NCBI GenBank assembly: GCA_030737875.1
Contig: CM060910.1
Location: forward strand, 618,463,303-618,527,302
Direction of reading: 5' to 3'
Origin: Allium sativum
Lineage: Eukaryota > Streptophyta > Magnoliopsida > Asparagales > Amaryllidaceae
DNA length: 64,000 nucleotides
In this document: piece by piece, positions 1-12,262 of the stretch
Numbering within the stretch: position 1 is the stretch's first letter
Layout of the letters: the number at the start of each line of letters is the position of its first letter
Program-made: the position numbers and the translations under genes
Notes under the pieces: model-generated
Database searches by the model: none
What the model was told of the DNA's origin: nothing
What the model saw: only the letters and a program-made list of their open reading frames with translations

Positions 1-1817
1 TTATGGCCCGAAGCGTCGTTTTGAATAAATTAGCTATTTTAAAATAAATAAAAATAGCGATAAATAGTTATAAAATATCATAAGCGACATGGAATGGAAA
101 TAAACTGAATTTGCTCGATTTATGTGGCTTTTGATGGTTGAATGTGTTTGGTGTGAAAATTACATTAAAGAACAAAATTGATGTGGTCGAATAATTTAAC
201 CATTGAAATAAATTGATTTGAAATTCTAAATATACGTGAATTATTTGAAAAGGCCGAGTTAATTCTCATTTCAAATAATCGACCGACGATTGAAAGTCGA
301 AGATGAAGACGGTGGTCGAAGACCGGAGATCTTCACCTCGTTTGGATGGTAACCGAGGTCCTGATTGGGAGGCATCCCGAAATATGGATAATGAGTGGTG
401 ATCGTTCAGACGTGAGTGGTGATCGAAGGGTTTGCGAGGTATTTAGTGCCTCCGGTTTCGTTCAGACCCAGAACGGACTTGTAAATGGACTGTGTGTCCG
501 ACATTGGAATTTGTTCTGTGTGATTGATAGCCATCAGTTGCACGGTGTGAATTGCCTGTGTGGCATGCTAAGATGCAGTGATTAGGGCTTCTGTTGAAAA
601 GCAAAGTCTTGTGGTGATGATCAAAGCACCGCCTGTGTGGCGTAGCTTTGTGTATAACGTAAATTCGCGAGCCTCACACCCCGGTACGAACCAGAAACGG
701 GAGGAAGGACCTCAGGGAGGACATGCGTTTCTTTCTAGCTAAGGTAGTGTCAGTGACCTACCAGCCCTGACATTTATATTCTTTTCACCTATGTGGTTGT
801 TGCTGTTGCGAGGCGCCTCGGTTTGATCGGACGATCCGGGTCCGATGGAGTCATTCGTTGGCTCGTTTACGCCGCAAAGGGCGGGGAAACGTATTGTTCA
901 GGAATTTTAATCCACATCGGTGGACCGGCCCTGTCGCTCCTAGGGTCACTCGAGCTCTGATCCTGTGGCTCGGGCTAGAGAGTCACGAATTCGGTAAGGA
1001 CTATCTTTTGCCTTGGTTCATGACGGAAAACCAATTTCCAAATATGTGACGATGCGATTTTGATTGTATACCTATATATGGCGACATAGTGCTATGGGGC
1101 ATTAATGCCGTCTATGATTGATAATTATGATTTGAAATAGTTTTCAAAACATATAAACCCTAGCAATAATATCAAATGCCTTTGTTTTATTCGTATCAAG
1201 CATATTTGGCCGTTATAAGGTAAAAACTCTATCCTCCGGTTTGCGTTGCATTGTGTGATGGGAACTGAGTCCTATAACGGCTTCATTTTTATAAAAAGCA
1301 TATCGATGTTTAAAAGAAAGATTTGTTTTAAAGCACTGGCAATCCAATGGAGTAAACCCGTTCCACGAAAGTGGCGTGGTCCTGAGATTAGCCATATTAT
1401 ATGTGTGTGGAGTAGATTTCTCATACCAGTCCCATGACTGACTCGTAGTTTGTTTCACTCTCAAACTCGGGTGCCCCTTTTTCCACACGGGCAGCCTTGT
1501 ATTCAGGTTTAGCTGGTTCTCTTTCTGGATAGCTGGAGCTGAAGATGGATTCTATCATTTATTTCTTTTTATGCTGTTCAGCTCCTATTGTACATATTTT
1601 GTTTATTTCCGCTGTAGACATTTATGTATAGCTGAACTGTATTTGTGCTAAGTAAGATCATGTATACTGTGTAACTCTGATGATTACTTTTATCCAGTAT
1701 ATTCTATTGTTCATTATCTGGCGTATTTATTTAATTCTGTTCTGCTATTATCTGTTTCTGTGTTATATTCCAAAGATAACCCTTGTTTCCGTGAGAACGG
1801 GATTTCGGGTCGTCTCA
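1..1817 (+). mobile_element. Family-A LTR, 3' part, cut by window start
   Basis: This stretch aligns by eye along its whole length with the last ~1.85 kb of the element-A LTRs (from 25651 in the 5' LTR). Shared blocks include the GTTTGCGTTGCATTGTGTGATGG block near 1240 and the terminal segment after TATTCCAAAGAT. The LTR end is the CA at 1816-1817. No PBS follows it, so this is either a solo LTR or the right-hand LTR of an element reaching left of the window. It is more diverged from the two LTRs of A than they are from each other. Short open frames inside it are not genes. Confidence 0.85.
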
Positions 1818-2075
1818 TCATATTGACAAGTTTCTCAAAAGCTGCCTCCATCGCACGGAAAACCCTCTAAAGCTTGAAAGAAAATTAGCTGCAGGTGAAA
1901 CTATTATGGCTATAGATGGAAGTCGGGCACTACTTTGCCCTTCGATAGGTATCATAGTCTTATCAAGCCTACGGAACCGTGCCGCGATGAGGTTATCTCC
2001 CAAAAAGCCAAAAGCCCCGAAGACTCAAGAAAGAAGAGGACAAGAATTCAAATAGAGGATCAGAAGATAGTGCGT
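1818..2075 (+). other. Unidentified fragment with a 79-codon open frame
   Basis: This piece lies between the family-A LTR end and the family-C leader. From 1819 to the TAG at 2053-2055 one plus-strand frame is open for 78 residues without a start at its beginning, and its composition looks protein-like (stretches such as LERKLAAGETIMAIDGSRA and LSPKKPKAPKTQERR). I do not recognise the product. It has no resemblance to the gag of element C, which is what this position would hold if F were intact. The last ~45 bases may already belong to the F leader. It could be a captured host exon fragment, a remnant of another element, or a chance open frame. Confidence 0.35.
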
Positions 2076-2199
2076 ATGGCTTTTGGGGAATATGCCTTTA
2101 AAACAAAACTTTTCTTTTGAAAATGCTTCTTTTAAAACTGTTGAAAATAATTTTTCAAATTTTTTATCTGATCCGGTAACCTTCAGCTCTGATACCACA
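2076..2199 (-). mobile_element. Leader of family-C element F with primer binding site
   Basis: On the minus strand this is the untranslated leader following the F 5' LTR. It matches the corresponding part of element C (43798-43937). The PBS, complementary to the 3' end of initiator Met-tRNA (TGGTATCAGAGC on the minus strand), lies at 2186-2197, two bases from the LTR. No gag follows; the element is cut off by the sequence to its left. Confidence 0.85.
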
Positions 2200-3753
2200 T
2201 GTAACACCCCACATCCGTTAGTGTCACTCACAAAGGGAATGCACTAAGTTCTGTGAAGCATTATAGGTAAAAGATGCAGATAATACAAGACATACAAAAT
2301 TAAAATAGCAGGAAATAGAACTTTACTTTGTTGATCAAATAGTTTGTACAAAAATTATTTTTCCAATACCAGGATATCTGTCTTACAAAATAAAGAAGCA
2401 TAAAATAACATTTATATTCCCCAATGTAGCTTGAGCCAGCCATAGTAATGGAAAAGAGAATCCAAGCAAAACTTTGACTAATCTTCAGCTTGGAAAGAAA
2501 ACTGGGCTATGTAGTAATATTCCCTCCTTGCGAACCTGGAGAGGGGGGGGGGAGGGACGAAAGACAAGAAAGCGAAAGAAAAAAGAGTCAGACATAAAGT
2601 CCGGTAAGTTTAGTAACTTTCAGCATGTGAACCGGTAAAAACAACATGACATGAATTTCACTGAATACAAGACAATACCATGATGACAGGGCTAACAAGA
2701 TAACGCAAGATATGCTAAGGAAAGATAAAACTGAATGTACTGATAAATTGGATCTACCAACAAGCTGAATACACTAGTAAACTGAATATGCTTCCATACT
2801 TTCTCTGCTTCGCGATTACTCTGTTATTCTGGTTTATATCTCTGCACCACCTAACTAGTGACCCAACTAGTAATCTTTATAAAATGATAACGTGCCCCCA
2901 ATCCCTGTAATTGTGGTTGCCTTCAGGCGTACATTTATTATCTATTACCTAGATCTAATCTAGGGTTTTTCTATCGAGTGCTTACTAGATTCAACTATGG
3001 TTTACGTGACTTATCTAATGCTTCTCGGACTTTTAGGGTTTACGCGACCTAGGTCCAACTAGGGATTATGCTACCTATAGAACGACGCCCCTACTCTAGG
3101 ACACAATACCCAGAGCGGTATATGTTCCTAGGCTTTCCCCACGTATGTGTCGTGGATCGTTATTGCTGTCTAGATGCACATGTGCTTTGTATGTGCGACC
3201 TGAGTCTCGTGGCAGGGAAAATTAAGAAACACGAACTCGGTTGGGAGCTTTCAGATATCTGCTGATGCAGATGCTAAGGTCTGTTTTTCCAGTTGCTATG
3301 GTCCCACCTGACCCCTCCCTCAACTAATGAAAGGCACATCTTGAAAAATGAGAACTATACGCAGGCCCCCCTATGCCACACTAACCTATGGCCATCCGCA
3401 ACCATAACTAGATAGCAAGTATATGGTCTGTTGGAGTTCTCCGCCTTTCTGCTTCATGTATCTCGATTGACTCAAGATGGTAGGTAGACGACGAGTTGCT
3501 ATCACAGGGATACTGGTCTCGCCGAATCACGCTGGTCCATCCTAGTCTTTAGGTTGCCTTATATTGCAACCAAGGCATACCCTTGGTTCTTCTAACGCAG
3601 ACCTTAACTCTGTGAGCCCAGGCAGATCATCTGCAGCCTCACAGAGGGATACTAAGAGTACCCTCACGTCCCCTCGAAGCCGCGTGCTTCGTACCCCAGT
3701 TCGTTGGAGCCTTCCTTAAGATCAGATGGACGTTCGCTCCTTCTTGTATTCTA

Positions 3754-4440
3754 CTAAGGTTTACTACTTAGTTCCCTTAACTAAGGTTTACTACTTAGTT
3801 TCCTGAACCGTCGTTTTCTTAACTAAGGTTTACAACTTAGTCCTCTTAACTAAGGTTTACTACTTAGCTCTCTTTCTCGTCAAGTTGGATTGGTTAAGTG
3901 TCATTAGTCAATTCAAGTTAACTTAACCCATTCATTTATCATGTTAAACTGGTTAAGTTTTATCAGTAGTTCATGTTAACTTAACCCTACCATAATTCAA
4001 GTTATATTAGTTAAGTATTTCTTATTACTTAACCCCGCCCCTTCATCTTGTATTGGTTAAGTGTTCCCTTAGTTAACTTAACCCTAACATCTGTTTAATT
4101 CACATGTTCTAATGGCTAAGTGTTGTCCCTTCAGGTTTATAACTTAACCTTGTTCATTTGGCACACTATGATGGATAAGTATTCTGAGTTTACTTAACCC
4201 CACCTTCTAGTCTAGTTAACTTGTTAAATTGGCTAAGTGTATTTTACTTAACCCCACCTTCTAGTCTGGTTAACATGTTATAACGGTTAAACCTTTCCTT
4301 AACCTTACCCACTTGTCTAGTCAACATGTTATAACGGTTATTTAACCCTTACAAGTCTTGTCTTGTTAACATGCTAAGTTGGTTAAGTGTTCCTATGGAC
4401 TTAACATTCCCATTCTAGCTTAACTGTTTCTTAGCTTTAA
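3754..4440. repeat. Array of TTAAGT/ACTTAA hairpin repeats in LTR F
   Basis: Short repeats of the form CTAAGGTTTACTACTTAG occur four times in 3754-3870. They are followed by roughly 60-bp units pairing GGTTAAGTGT with ACTTAACCC up to about 4440. Each unit can fold on itself. The same motif is expanded in LTR H (20245-21130) but is present in only about two units in LTRs G and E. Confidence 0.75.
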
Positions 4441-4470
4441 ATTATTCATTTAAAGCACCAACGACTCACA

Positions 4471-4543
4471 TTAGACAAATATTATTGCGGTCACCAGATG
4501 TGCCGGTCGGTTCCGGGAAGATTTACACCGCAACTCAGTCTAA
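4471..4543 (-). other. Family-C long hairpin, copy 1 of LTR F
   Basis: Outer stem TTAGAC/GTCTAA and inner stem TTGCGGT/ACCGCAA flank a GC-rich apical segment of the TGCCGG..GGTTCCGGG type. See the finding on covarying paired hairpins. Confidence 0.75.
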
Positions 4544-4582
4544 CCTCGGGTCCTTTTGGGCTCAATGCTCTGACCACCCACA

Positions 4583-4655
4583 TTAGATAGGCATTGTTAC
4601 GGTTGCTGGATTTGCCGGGTGGTTCCGGGCAGTCTTATACCGTAACTCAATCTAA
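4583..4655 (-). other. Family-C long hairpin, copy 2 of LTR F
   Basis: Outer stem TTAGAT/ATCTAA and inner stem GTTACGGT/ACCGTAAC. Relative to copy 1 both strands of each stem have changed together, keeping the pairing. The apical segment GCCGGGTGGTTCCGGGC is conserved. Confidence 0.78.
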
Positions 4656-7600
4656 CCTCGGGTTAGGCATATTCGTATTTTCTACAATGTACACATTTCT
4701 CATTTAGGACAAATTCTTCATGTAAATTATTCCTAATTTACTTATGCCATAATTTACTCTTCTGTTGTACATTATCAACAATTACTATTATGGCCCACTT
4801 TCCCTCTAAATCATGTTTACAAGATTTTACCAAATTAAGTGTCACTAACCATGATTATGCTAAACATGATAATTACATGTAATTTCAAATTATTAATCAG
4901 AACAGGCTATAACCTACCTTCCCAAACTCACTATAATAGTCATGCCCAAAATAACTATGCCATATATTTGGCGTTCCAAAAAAGTAGTTAAGCCTAATCT
5001 ACACTTAATGTTCCTATTTACATTTTTGGCCCAATCTAGATTAAATAGCCAATTTTACAATTCCTGCTAAAACTAGATTTAATATTCTAGTTTACAATTT
5101 ATGCCAAAACTAGATTCACATGCCAACTACATGTTTTGCGGCTAACAATTTACCGTTTACGCCCAAGGCATGCAAATTACTCACTATTATATCCAATTCA
5201 GATAATGCCAACATATTTATTATGCCAAATTTTATAAATTTCATGTTATACCAAACTTCCAAATTTTCAATCACATTCATGTTAGTTTCATGTTCTGCCC
5301 AAATCGTATTCCCATCGTTTGCGTAATCGTGATTCAGTCTAGATTATTGGTCAATCTAAATTCGTAGATAAGAGGGAATAAACAAGAATACCATGAAAAG
5401 ATAGGCATAGACTTAAGATGATAATCCCAAATTCACGACTTACAGATCTAATAAATATACTGAATAAACTGACTAAAACATCGCAGGCATAGATCTGATA
5501 ACATTATGAACATGAAAAGGTTTGAATAATAATCTAGGTTCAAGAACATGGATAGACTAAACTTAATAGAAAAATTCCCAAAATCAAGATCCAAGGATAA
5601 TTAAGAATAGGTCTAAATAGAACATCAAGCTTAGATCCAATTTCATAGTCATAATCCTATGCAATAATCTCATAGTCATGAATCATAGGTAATTAGTCAC
5701 AATGGTCCTTGTCATAGTCATAGGCAATAGTCCTATGTTCACAGTCATAGGCATAGGCATAGTCTTATGTTCACAGTCATAGTCATAGTCATAGTCTTAT
5801 GTTCATTGTCATAGGCAATAATCTTATGTTCATAGTCATAGTCTTAGGCCATTAACAATAGTTTCAACGTCATAGGCATAGGCACAGTCTCATCGGTAAT
5901 TAATCACAATAGTTCTTAATTAGATCCAAATGCATAAACAAGCACCGATTCAAATTAAAGTAATTAGGCATATTGTTATATTCATTTAATTTCATGCCAC
6001 CAATAGATCTAAACGTTCAGATCTAAAAAGTAACTGACTTACAACAAATGACGAACTTGAATTCTGGATTCTGAGTTCTGGAATTGAGATGCTATCCTTT
6101 GGGTAGATAAACGTTGTTTTGATTTTTAGTTTTGAATTAGGTTTGATCATCTCCAAGCTTTCTTCAAGTGGAGGATATCCTTGCTTCCTTCCAGCAGCAT
6201 GACGGCTCTAGCTCGATTTTATTTGTGTGAATTTAGGTTAAGTGTTGGGTTGTATTTGTAGAATTTCAGATTGATTTGAGCCGTCAGATGATCATAGAGT
6301 GAATCTAGACCATACACACCAAGAGGAGCCAATCATAAAGAGACAAATCAGCCCTAGTGACACAGCCAAGCCCCAGAAACCGAGCCAGGACCAGACCAAG
6401 CAGGTCAGGTCGACCAGGAAGGTCGACCTATAAGTCGACCCCCAGGTCGACTATGTAGTCTACATGGGTACCTAGGTCGACACCCAGGTCGACCCCCTGG
6501 TCTACCTGGGTCCTGGGCGGGAAAATTCCGGCCCAGCCCAGTTCTGGTCCAGTTTTGAATTTTGAACCTGTTTTCGAGCTGTTTGAATTTTAAATCGAAT
6601 TCTGAAACTTCCGGAGGCCATAACTCCTTCATACAAAGTCTGATTTATGCAAACTCGGACTCTATCTCAAGAAGAATTCCGAGACGAATGCAATGGCATA
6701 ACCCGTTTCCCTTAATTCTTTAAATTAGAATTAAGTATACTTTAATTTCTGAAATTTAATGTTATAGAATTACGGGGTGTTACACGGGCTGGGCGGGATT
6801 TCTTCCGCCCCAAGCCAGGTCGACCAGGGGGTCGACCTCCCCTATACAGGTTGACCTAGGGGTCGACCTACCCTCAGGGAAGATCTGAAATGTGACGATC
6901 TTGACTTGTTGCTAAGTCTTGTCTGACCTATTGCTGAGTCACTAGGGCATAGGTGGCAGTTCTGGATAACTCTATCTAGTCTGAATGGTTCTGATTTGCT
7001 CCTTTTTTAATCTAACGGCTTATATTGATTTAAACATTTATATAAACATGCTTAGACTCAAGCTCTAAACACAAACTAAATTAATCTCTTGACCTCCATG
7101 CTGCTGCTAGAATAGTTCTTCTTCCTAAAGCTTAGGAATTGCAAGTTAGAATTCTAATGTGAAACGACAAACGAATTATTCACTTCTCTAACCTGTCTTT
7201 ATGAGTACAATTTCTTTCAAAAAATAATGAATAAATTAATTATGATGAGTTATAATTGGGATTAGAGAACATGTCTGTTGAATCATGTGACATTACTTAA
7301 TTTTGTTATTGTCTATTTGTGAACATATGACAGTTTTGTTAACCTATGTTAGTAGATCTATTTCATATGTCCAATCACATATGTTTAACTTGATTCATTT
7401 TATGACATCAGTTTATATGCAAGTTTGGGATGTAAATCATATGCTAGTTTGTATGTGAATCTTATGAAAGTCTGTTTTTACGCATGCTAGTTTGTATATG
7501 AATCTTATGCAAGTCTGTATGCGAATTATACACAAGTTTATATGTGAATCAAGTATATACATATGCTAGTTTATATATAAAACATGTGATATTAGTTTAC

Positions 7601-8204
7601 ATTTTTAAATTCATATGCAAGTTTGTAGGAATCCATATGCAAGTTTGGGTGAAAACTATATTCACATTTTTAGGTGAAAACTATATTCACATATGCAATT
7701 TTTGGTGAAACCCATATTCATATATGCAAGTTCACAATTTCATGTTTAGATCTATATTTAGATCCATGGTAGTTTATGCAAAATTTATGTTCTATATGTC
7801 CGTTGCCTACGCAAGTTATTGGCTATGCAAACTTATGTTATAATTATCATTTGCAAGTTAGATCTATTTTACGTGTTATGCAAGTTGTGATGTTTCTTTT
7901 CTTTTTATGAGTTAGACTATTTGCGAGTCTAACGTATTTCATATTAAAACGTAAGAATAGCGTGGGGACAATGGGAAAATATTAATTATGAAAATTGTGA
8001 ATTAGCATAAAATGCTTTAAAGGCATAGAATTAATTTGAGACACTAATTGGTATAATTTATATACCTGAAAAAGTATGGACATAATTTAGGTGACAATTA
8101 TGGTTATAGATTAATGTGGAAATTGTTGACAATTTGAATAGGGATAATTAATTCATATTGGGGTGAAATAATTATGTGTAATAATAAATGCCTAAGACAC
8201 AAGG

Positions 8205-8275
8205 TTAGACTCGTTTATGGTATAAGACTGCCCGGACCCGCCCGGCAAATCCAGCAACCACAAACGGTAGTCTAA
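8205..8275 (+). other. Family-C long hairpin, copy 1 of LTR G
   Basis: Outer stem TTAGACT/AGTCTAA, inner stem CGTTTATGG/CCACAAACG (with mismatch), apical hairpin TGCCCGG-ACCCG-CCCGGCA. This is the sense orientation of the family. Confidence 0.77.
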
Positions 8276-8328
8276 TGTGAGAGGTCGAAGGCATATATTA
8301 AATGCGTAACAATTGTAAAGACACAAGG

Positions 8329-8399
8329 TTAGACTCGTTTGCGGTATAAGACTGCTCAGACCTGCCCGACAAATCCAGCAACCGCAAACGGTAGTCTAA
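8329..8399 (+). other. Family-C long hairpin, copy 2 of LTR G
   Basis: Outer stem TTAGACT/AGTCTAA and a perfect inner stem CGTTTGCGGT/ACCGCAAACG. The apical part is slightly eroded (GCTCAGACCTGCCCGAC). Confidence 0.77.
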
Positions 8400-9638
8400 T
8401 GTGGGAGGTCTTACAAGGTTACGGTTATAATGAATTAAGTAACACTTAACCAAGATAAACATGTGGTGGGACATGGGGGTTAAGTGGGTGACATGGGTGA
8501 CATGTGAAATACAATTAGAAACACTTAACCAAATTGAAACATGTAAGAAGACATGAATAAGAGGGGGTTAAGTGGGAAATCCTAAGTGGGGACCAAGCAT
8601 AGGTGGAATGCTTGTGTCAAGCATGTGGGACCCTTTTCAAACCAGTAACCCATTAAGTATCTTTGTGAGATCAAGTTAGATCGAGGATGGGACACGCTTA
8701 CTGGGTTTGATTGTAAGAGGTCAAAATGGGTTAGCGGTGGCAACGCAAGTCCAACAGGGTCATGTGCGTGCATGGGCCCGGGCTAGTAGATAAGACGTTG
8801 CATCTTGTAGATATAAGTCGTGCATCTTTAGTGGTATCGGGTTGCCACTTTGGGGGAGTGATACAACCCACTATGGGACCAGCATGGGTATCTACAAGTT
8901 AGGAAGCCGATCGCATTGGGGTATTGGGTACAACTAGTGGAGATAGGGGCAGGCAGCACCTATGAAGACAACTAGGGGTACACGAAACTACCATTATGAT
9001 TATTATTTTCAGTAGGCGGGTTCAACTTTTAGGGTGATTAGTAGTGGTGCAGTGTAGTAATTATACTATAGTGTTGGAGGCCCAATTAACGTTATCTTAT
9101 TCTTCTTGTTTGCTTTGTCATGCCCATTTGTTTCACAGTCATTCCTTGTTTTACCAGTTTATCCCTTATCCTTATTACTTTAATAATTATATTGTTAAAG
9201 TTATTGGACTCGCCAGACTTTATGTCTGACCCCCTTTGTTTTTGCCTCTTTTCTTCCTCCCCCCCTATGTTCTCAGTGTGGGACTAGTGCTAGTGGAGCT
9301 TGATTTGGATCTTTCTCTCTCTTTTGGAAGTGCTTGGATTGCTGAAAGTAAAGTCCAGCTTATCTCTTTTTTGGCTACTTATGGTAGGGTTATGTTTTTT
9401 ACTTTATGTACTCAGAAAATAATTTGTCAAGATGGATATTAAGTGTACTTTGTTTTATTATTGGTTTTTGATGTTGTTGTAACCAAACTATTTCTCCACT
9501 GCAATAAAAGTTGTTTTAATTTTTCAAGAACCAAGATATGTATCTTTCTTGTTATAGTCTGTTCTGTACACCAATAATACTCAATGAAAATTAATGCATT
9601 CCCTTTGAAAGTGACATTAATGGACGTGTGGTGTTACA

Positions 9639-10610
9639 CCACCAGAAGACGGTCATACTTCCAAACACAAAGCAAGAGTTGTTGAACCTGAAGTTCACAT
9701 GCAAATAACCTAAAGCTCATATGATCTAAAGTTCATATACAAATTCTATCAAACAAGGAACCCGAAGTTCATATGCAAACAAGGAACCCGAAGTTCATAT
9801 GCAAACAAGGAACCCGAAGTTCATATTCAAACGAGAAACATGAAACAAAGCATAAAAGCTTGTAACTGCATTTAATATTTGCATATAGCAAATGACCTGT
9901 AAAAGGAAAGGATTTAAAAAATCAATGAAAGGAAAAATTTCAACAAAAAGGAAAAAGCCTTATATTCCAATTTTATGCTGCATATAATTTCTTGAAGAAA
10001 CTTATCATTGGAAGAGATCATTACATTCATAATAAATACTATTTTCTTGAAGAAAAATAGTAAAATGACTCTCATATGTAACTTTCTAGAAAAGTTGTTT
10101 CAATTTAAAATATATAATAACAATATATGAATTATGATTAAACTTGAAGTTTTACTATAGTCATTCTAGAACATATTATATTTCTAGAAGAAATATTTTA
10201 TTGTTTCTTAGGAAAACTTTTATAAAAAAATATGCATCCTGAAGATCATATTGAGTCAAGATCTAAATATTGATCTTAATTTTGCACATCAGAAGTGAAT
10301 GCAAGAATAATTTTTGTTATAAAATGGAAAACTCAGAACCTGTAGTTTCTATGATGGTAACAAGTAGCCTGAAGCTCACTATGTGATTTTTTTTTGTTTC
10401 ATTTCCTTTCAGCATGTATTAGTTTGAAATTTTTGTTTATTTGACATTTTTTAGTTTGTGCTTATGGAATTGCAAAAATAATATGTAATGTTGGACATGA
10501 TAAGTAGTTTATTCCCATTGACATTTATCTGTATTTATAAGTAATTTCAGTTATTAACTAGCTGTATTGTTTTTAATTCTTAAGGTATGGATTGACGGTG
10601 TTTAAGTGAT
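9639..10610 (+). other. Copia upstream region, no gag recognised
   Basis: This is about 1 kb of AT-rich sequence between the LTR G end and the copia protease. I see no gag core, zinc knuckle or long frame. It holds three near-identical 26-bp tandem copies (9755-9832) whose core is CCCGAAGTTCATATGC, and scattered related CCTGAAG(C/T)TCA motifs (for example about 9700 and 10370). Gag would normally sit just upstream of protease, so it is either deleted or decayed beyond recognition by eye. Confidence 0.5.
9755..9832 (+). repeat. Three 26-bp tandem repeats
   Basis: Three consecutive units begin AAGGAACCCGAAGTTCATAT, at 9755, 9781 and 9807. The third unit has a one-base difference in its second half. 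Confidence 0.9.
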
Positions 10611-11548
10611 GATATATGTCTGGTTGATAGTGGAACTACTCATATAATATTGAAAAACCCGAAGTTTTTCTTTGAATTATCTGAAAATATTTCATATAAA
10701 GTTTCAACTATAGTTGGTTCAACCAATAAATTAAAGGGTCCGGAAGAGCCCATATAGTGTTACCAAATGGTACACATATATTCATTCAAAATGCACTATA
10801 TTCAAACAATTCTAAAAGAAATCTGCTTAGCTTCAAAGATATAAGAATGAATGGATATCATATTGAAACTATAAATGAAAATAACAAAGAATACCTTTGT
10901 GATATTTCTAAAATTGAAAGCCAGAAGCTTATTTTAGAAAAATTTGGTACAATTTCAACTGGATTATACTTTACCAAAATTGGCATGGTTGAATCCCATT
11001 TTATAAAAATGAGCCAGAAGCTCACAGATACAAAGAAATTGATTCTTTGGCATGATCATTTAGGTCATCTTGGTTCAACTATGATGCGTAAAATTGCTAA
11101 GAACTCAAATGGGCATGATTTACCAAATCGGTTGAATTACCAAATGATTACACATATGTACATCATGTGCATAATGAAAATTAATTACTCACCTTCATAT
11201 AGTAAGATCACCTCTGAATCTCCAGTATTTTTGCAAAGAATTCAGGGTAATATATGTGGTCCGATTCATCCCGCTTGCGGGCTATTTATATACTTTATGG
11301 TGTTAATTGATGCATCAACTCGTTGGTCACATGTATGTTTGCTATCTACTAGAAACATGGCATTTTCCAAATTTCTTGCTCAAATAATTAAATTAAGAAC
11401 ACATTTCCCCGATCATCAAATCAAATCAATACGACTAGATAATGCAGGAGAATTCACTTCTCAAATATTTGATGATTATTGTTTATCACTGGGAATTGAA
11501 GTTGAACATCCAGTAGCTCATGTTCATACTCAAAATGGTCTAGCATAA
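10611..11548 (+). pseudogene. Copia protease and integrase N-part, broken
   Basis: The frame at 10611 encodes the copia aspartic protease active site (LVDSGTTH at about 10620-10650). A shift is needed near 10740, after which a 263-residue frame (10757-11548) continues. It carries a GAG-pre-integrase segment (WHDHLGHLGSTMM, about 11050) and the integrase core (GNICGPIHP, LIDASTRWSH, IRLDNAGEFTSQ). The integrase normally has an Asp in the first of these motifs; here codon 11249-11251 is Asn. The zinc-binding Cys pair is degenerate. The frame ends in TAA at 11546-11548, exactly where the catalytic Glu of the core is expected (after HTQNGLA). Both changes are fatal for strand transfer. Confidence 0.88.
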
Positions 11549-12262
11549 TCATTAATTAAGCGTTTGCAACTTATTGCAAGACCTTTACTTATGCAAATAA
11601 AGTTGCCTGTTGCAGCTTGGGGACATGCAATTTTGCATGCGTCCAAATTGATTAAAATTAGACCAATGGCTTGTCATCAATTTTCACCATCACAGCTTTT
11701 AACTGGATCCCAACCAAATATTTCACACCTACAAAAATTTGGTTGCGCTGTGCATGTACCCATTAGTCCTCCACTTCGTAGTAAAATGGGTCCTCAAAGA
11801 AGGTTGAGAATTTATGTGGGATTTGACTCACCTTCGATAATTCGTTATCTTGAACCTCTTATGAGTGATGTATTTACTGCCAGATTTGCAGAATGCAAAT
11901 TTGATGAGTCAAATTTCCCGCCGTTAGGGGGAGAAAAGACCGTTCTAGTAGAATGGCCTGAAATTTCATGGAATAATCCCTTTATGTTTCATTTGGATCC
12001 ACGTACCAAACAATGTCAATACGAGGTACAAAGAATTTTGCATATTCAAAATATTGCAAATCCAATGACAGATGCATTTAATGATGCTGCAAAAATAACC
12101 AAATCTCACACTCCACTAGCAAATGCACCAGCTAGAATTGAAATCCCCGAAGGACCAATAACAGCAAATGAATCTAAAGCTAGAGAAAAACGTGGAAGAC
12201 CGATAGGTTCAAAAGACTTGGTGCCTAGAAAAAGTAAGTCTAATGAAAAAATCATCAATTAG
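11549..12262 (+). pseudogene. Copia integrase C-terminal part
   Basis: This continues the integrase reading frame after the TAA at 11546. It encodes IKRLQLIARPLLMQ, WGHAILHASKLI and the GKGG-like C-terminal block (KMGPQRRLRIYVGFDSPSIIRYLEPL), followed by a low-complexity linker rich in Pro, Lys and Ser. The frame ends at 12262. This is the normal copia connection between integrase and RT. It is not translatable as part of one polyprotein because of the upstream stop. Confidence 0.88.

Larger units (their letters stand above)
2200..6784 (-). mobile_element. Complete LTR of family-C element F (minus)
   Basis: On the plus strand the LTR runs from TGTAACACCCC at 2200 to GGGGTGTTACA at 6784, so in element sense it starts TG and ends CA. 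The adjacent PBS at 2186-2197 makes it the 5' LTR of a minus-strand element whose body lies to the left and is missing. At about 4.6 kb it is longer than the C and E copies, mainly because of an enlarged array of GGTTAAGT/ACTTAACC hairpins (3754-4440). It also holds the paired long hairpins, the GTCGAC minisatellite (about 6405-6510) and a partly eroded E2F-type palindrome (6513-6536). Confidence 0.88.
6785..9638 (+). mobile_element. Family-C LTR remnant G, 5' end missing (plus)
   Basis: This aligns with solo LTR E from E position ~13439 to its end at 16289, ending in GTGTTACA at 9638. The first ~245 bp of the LTR are absent. F abuts exactly at that point, so F probably inserted into G and the missing part of G lies left of F. 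G borders the copia element at 9639. It contains the two long hairpins and a long AT-rich stretch of TATGCAAGTTTG-type repeats (about 7380-7760). Confidence 0.82.
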
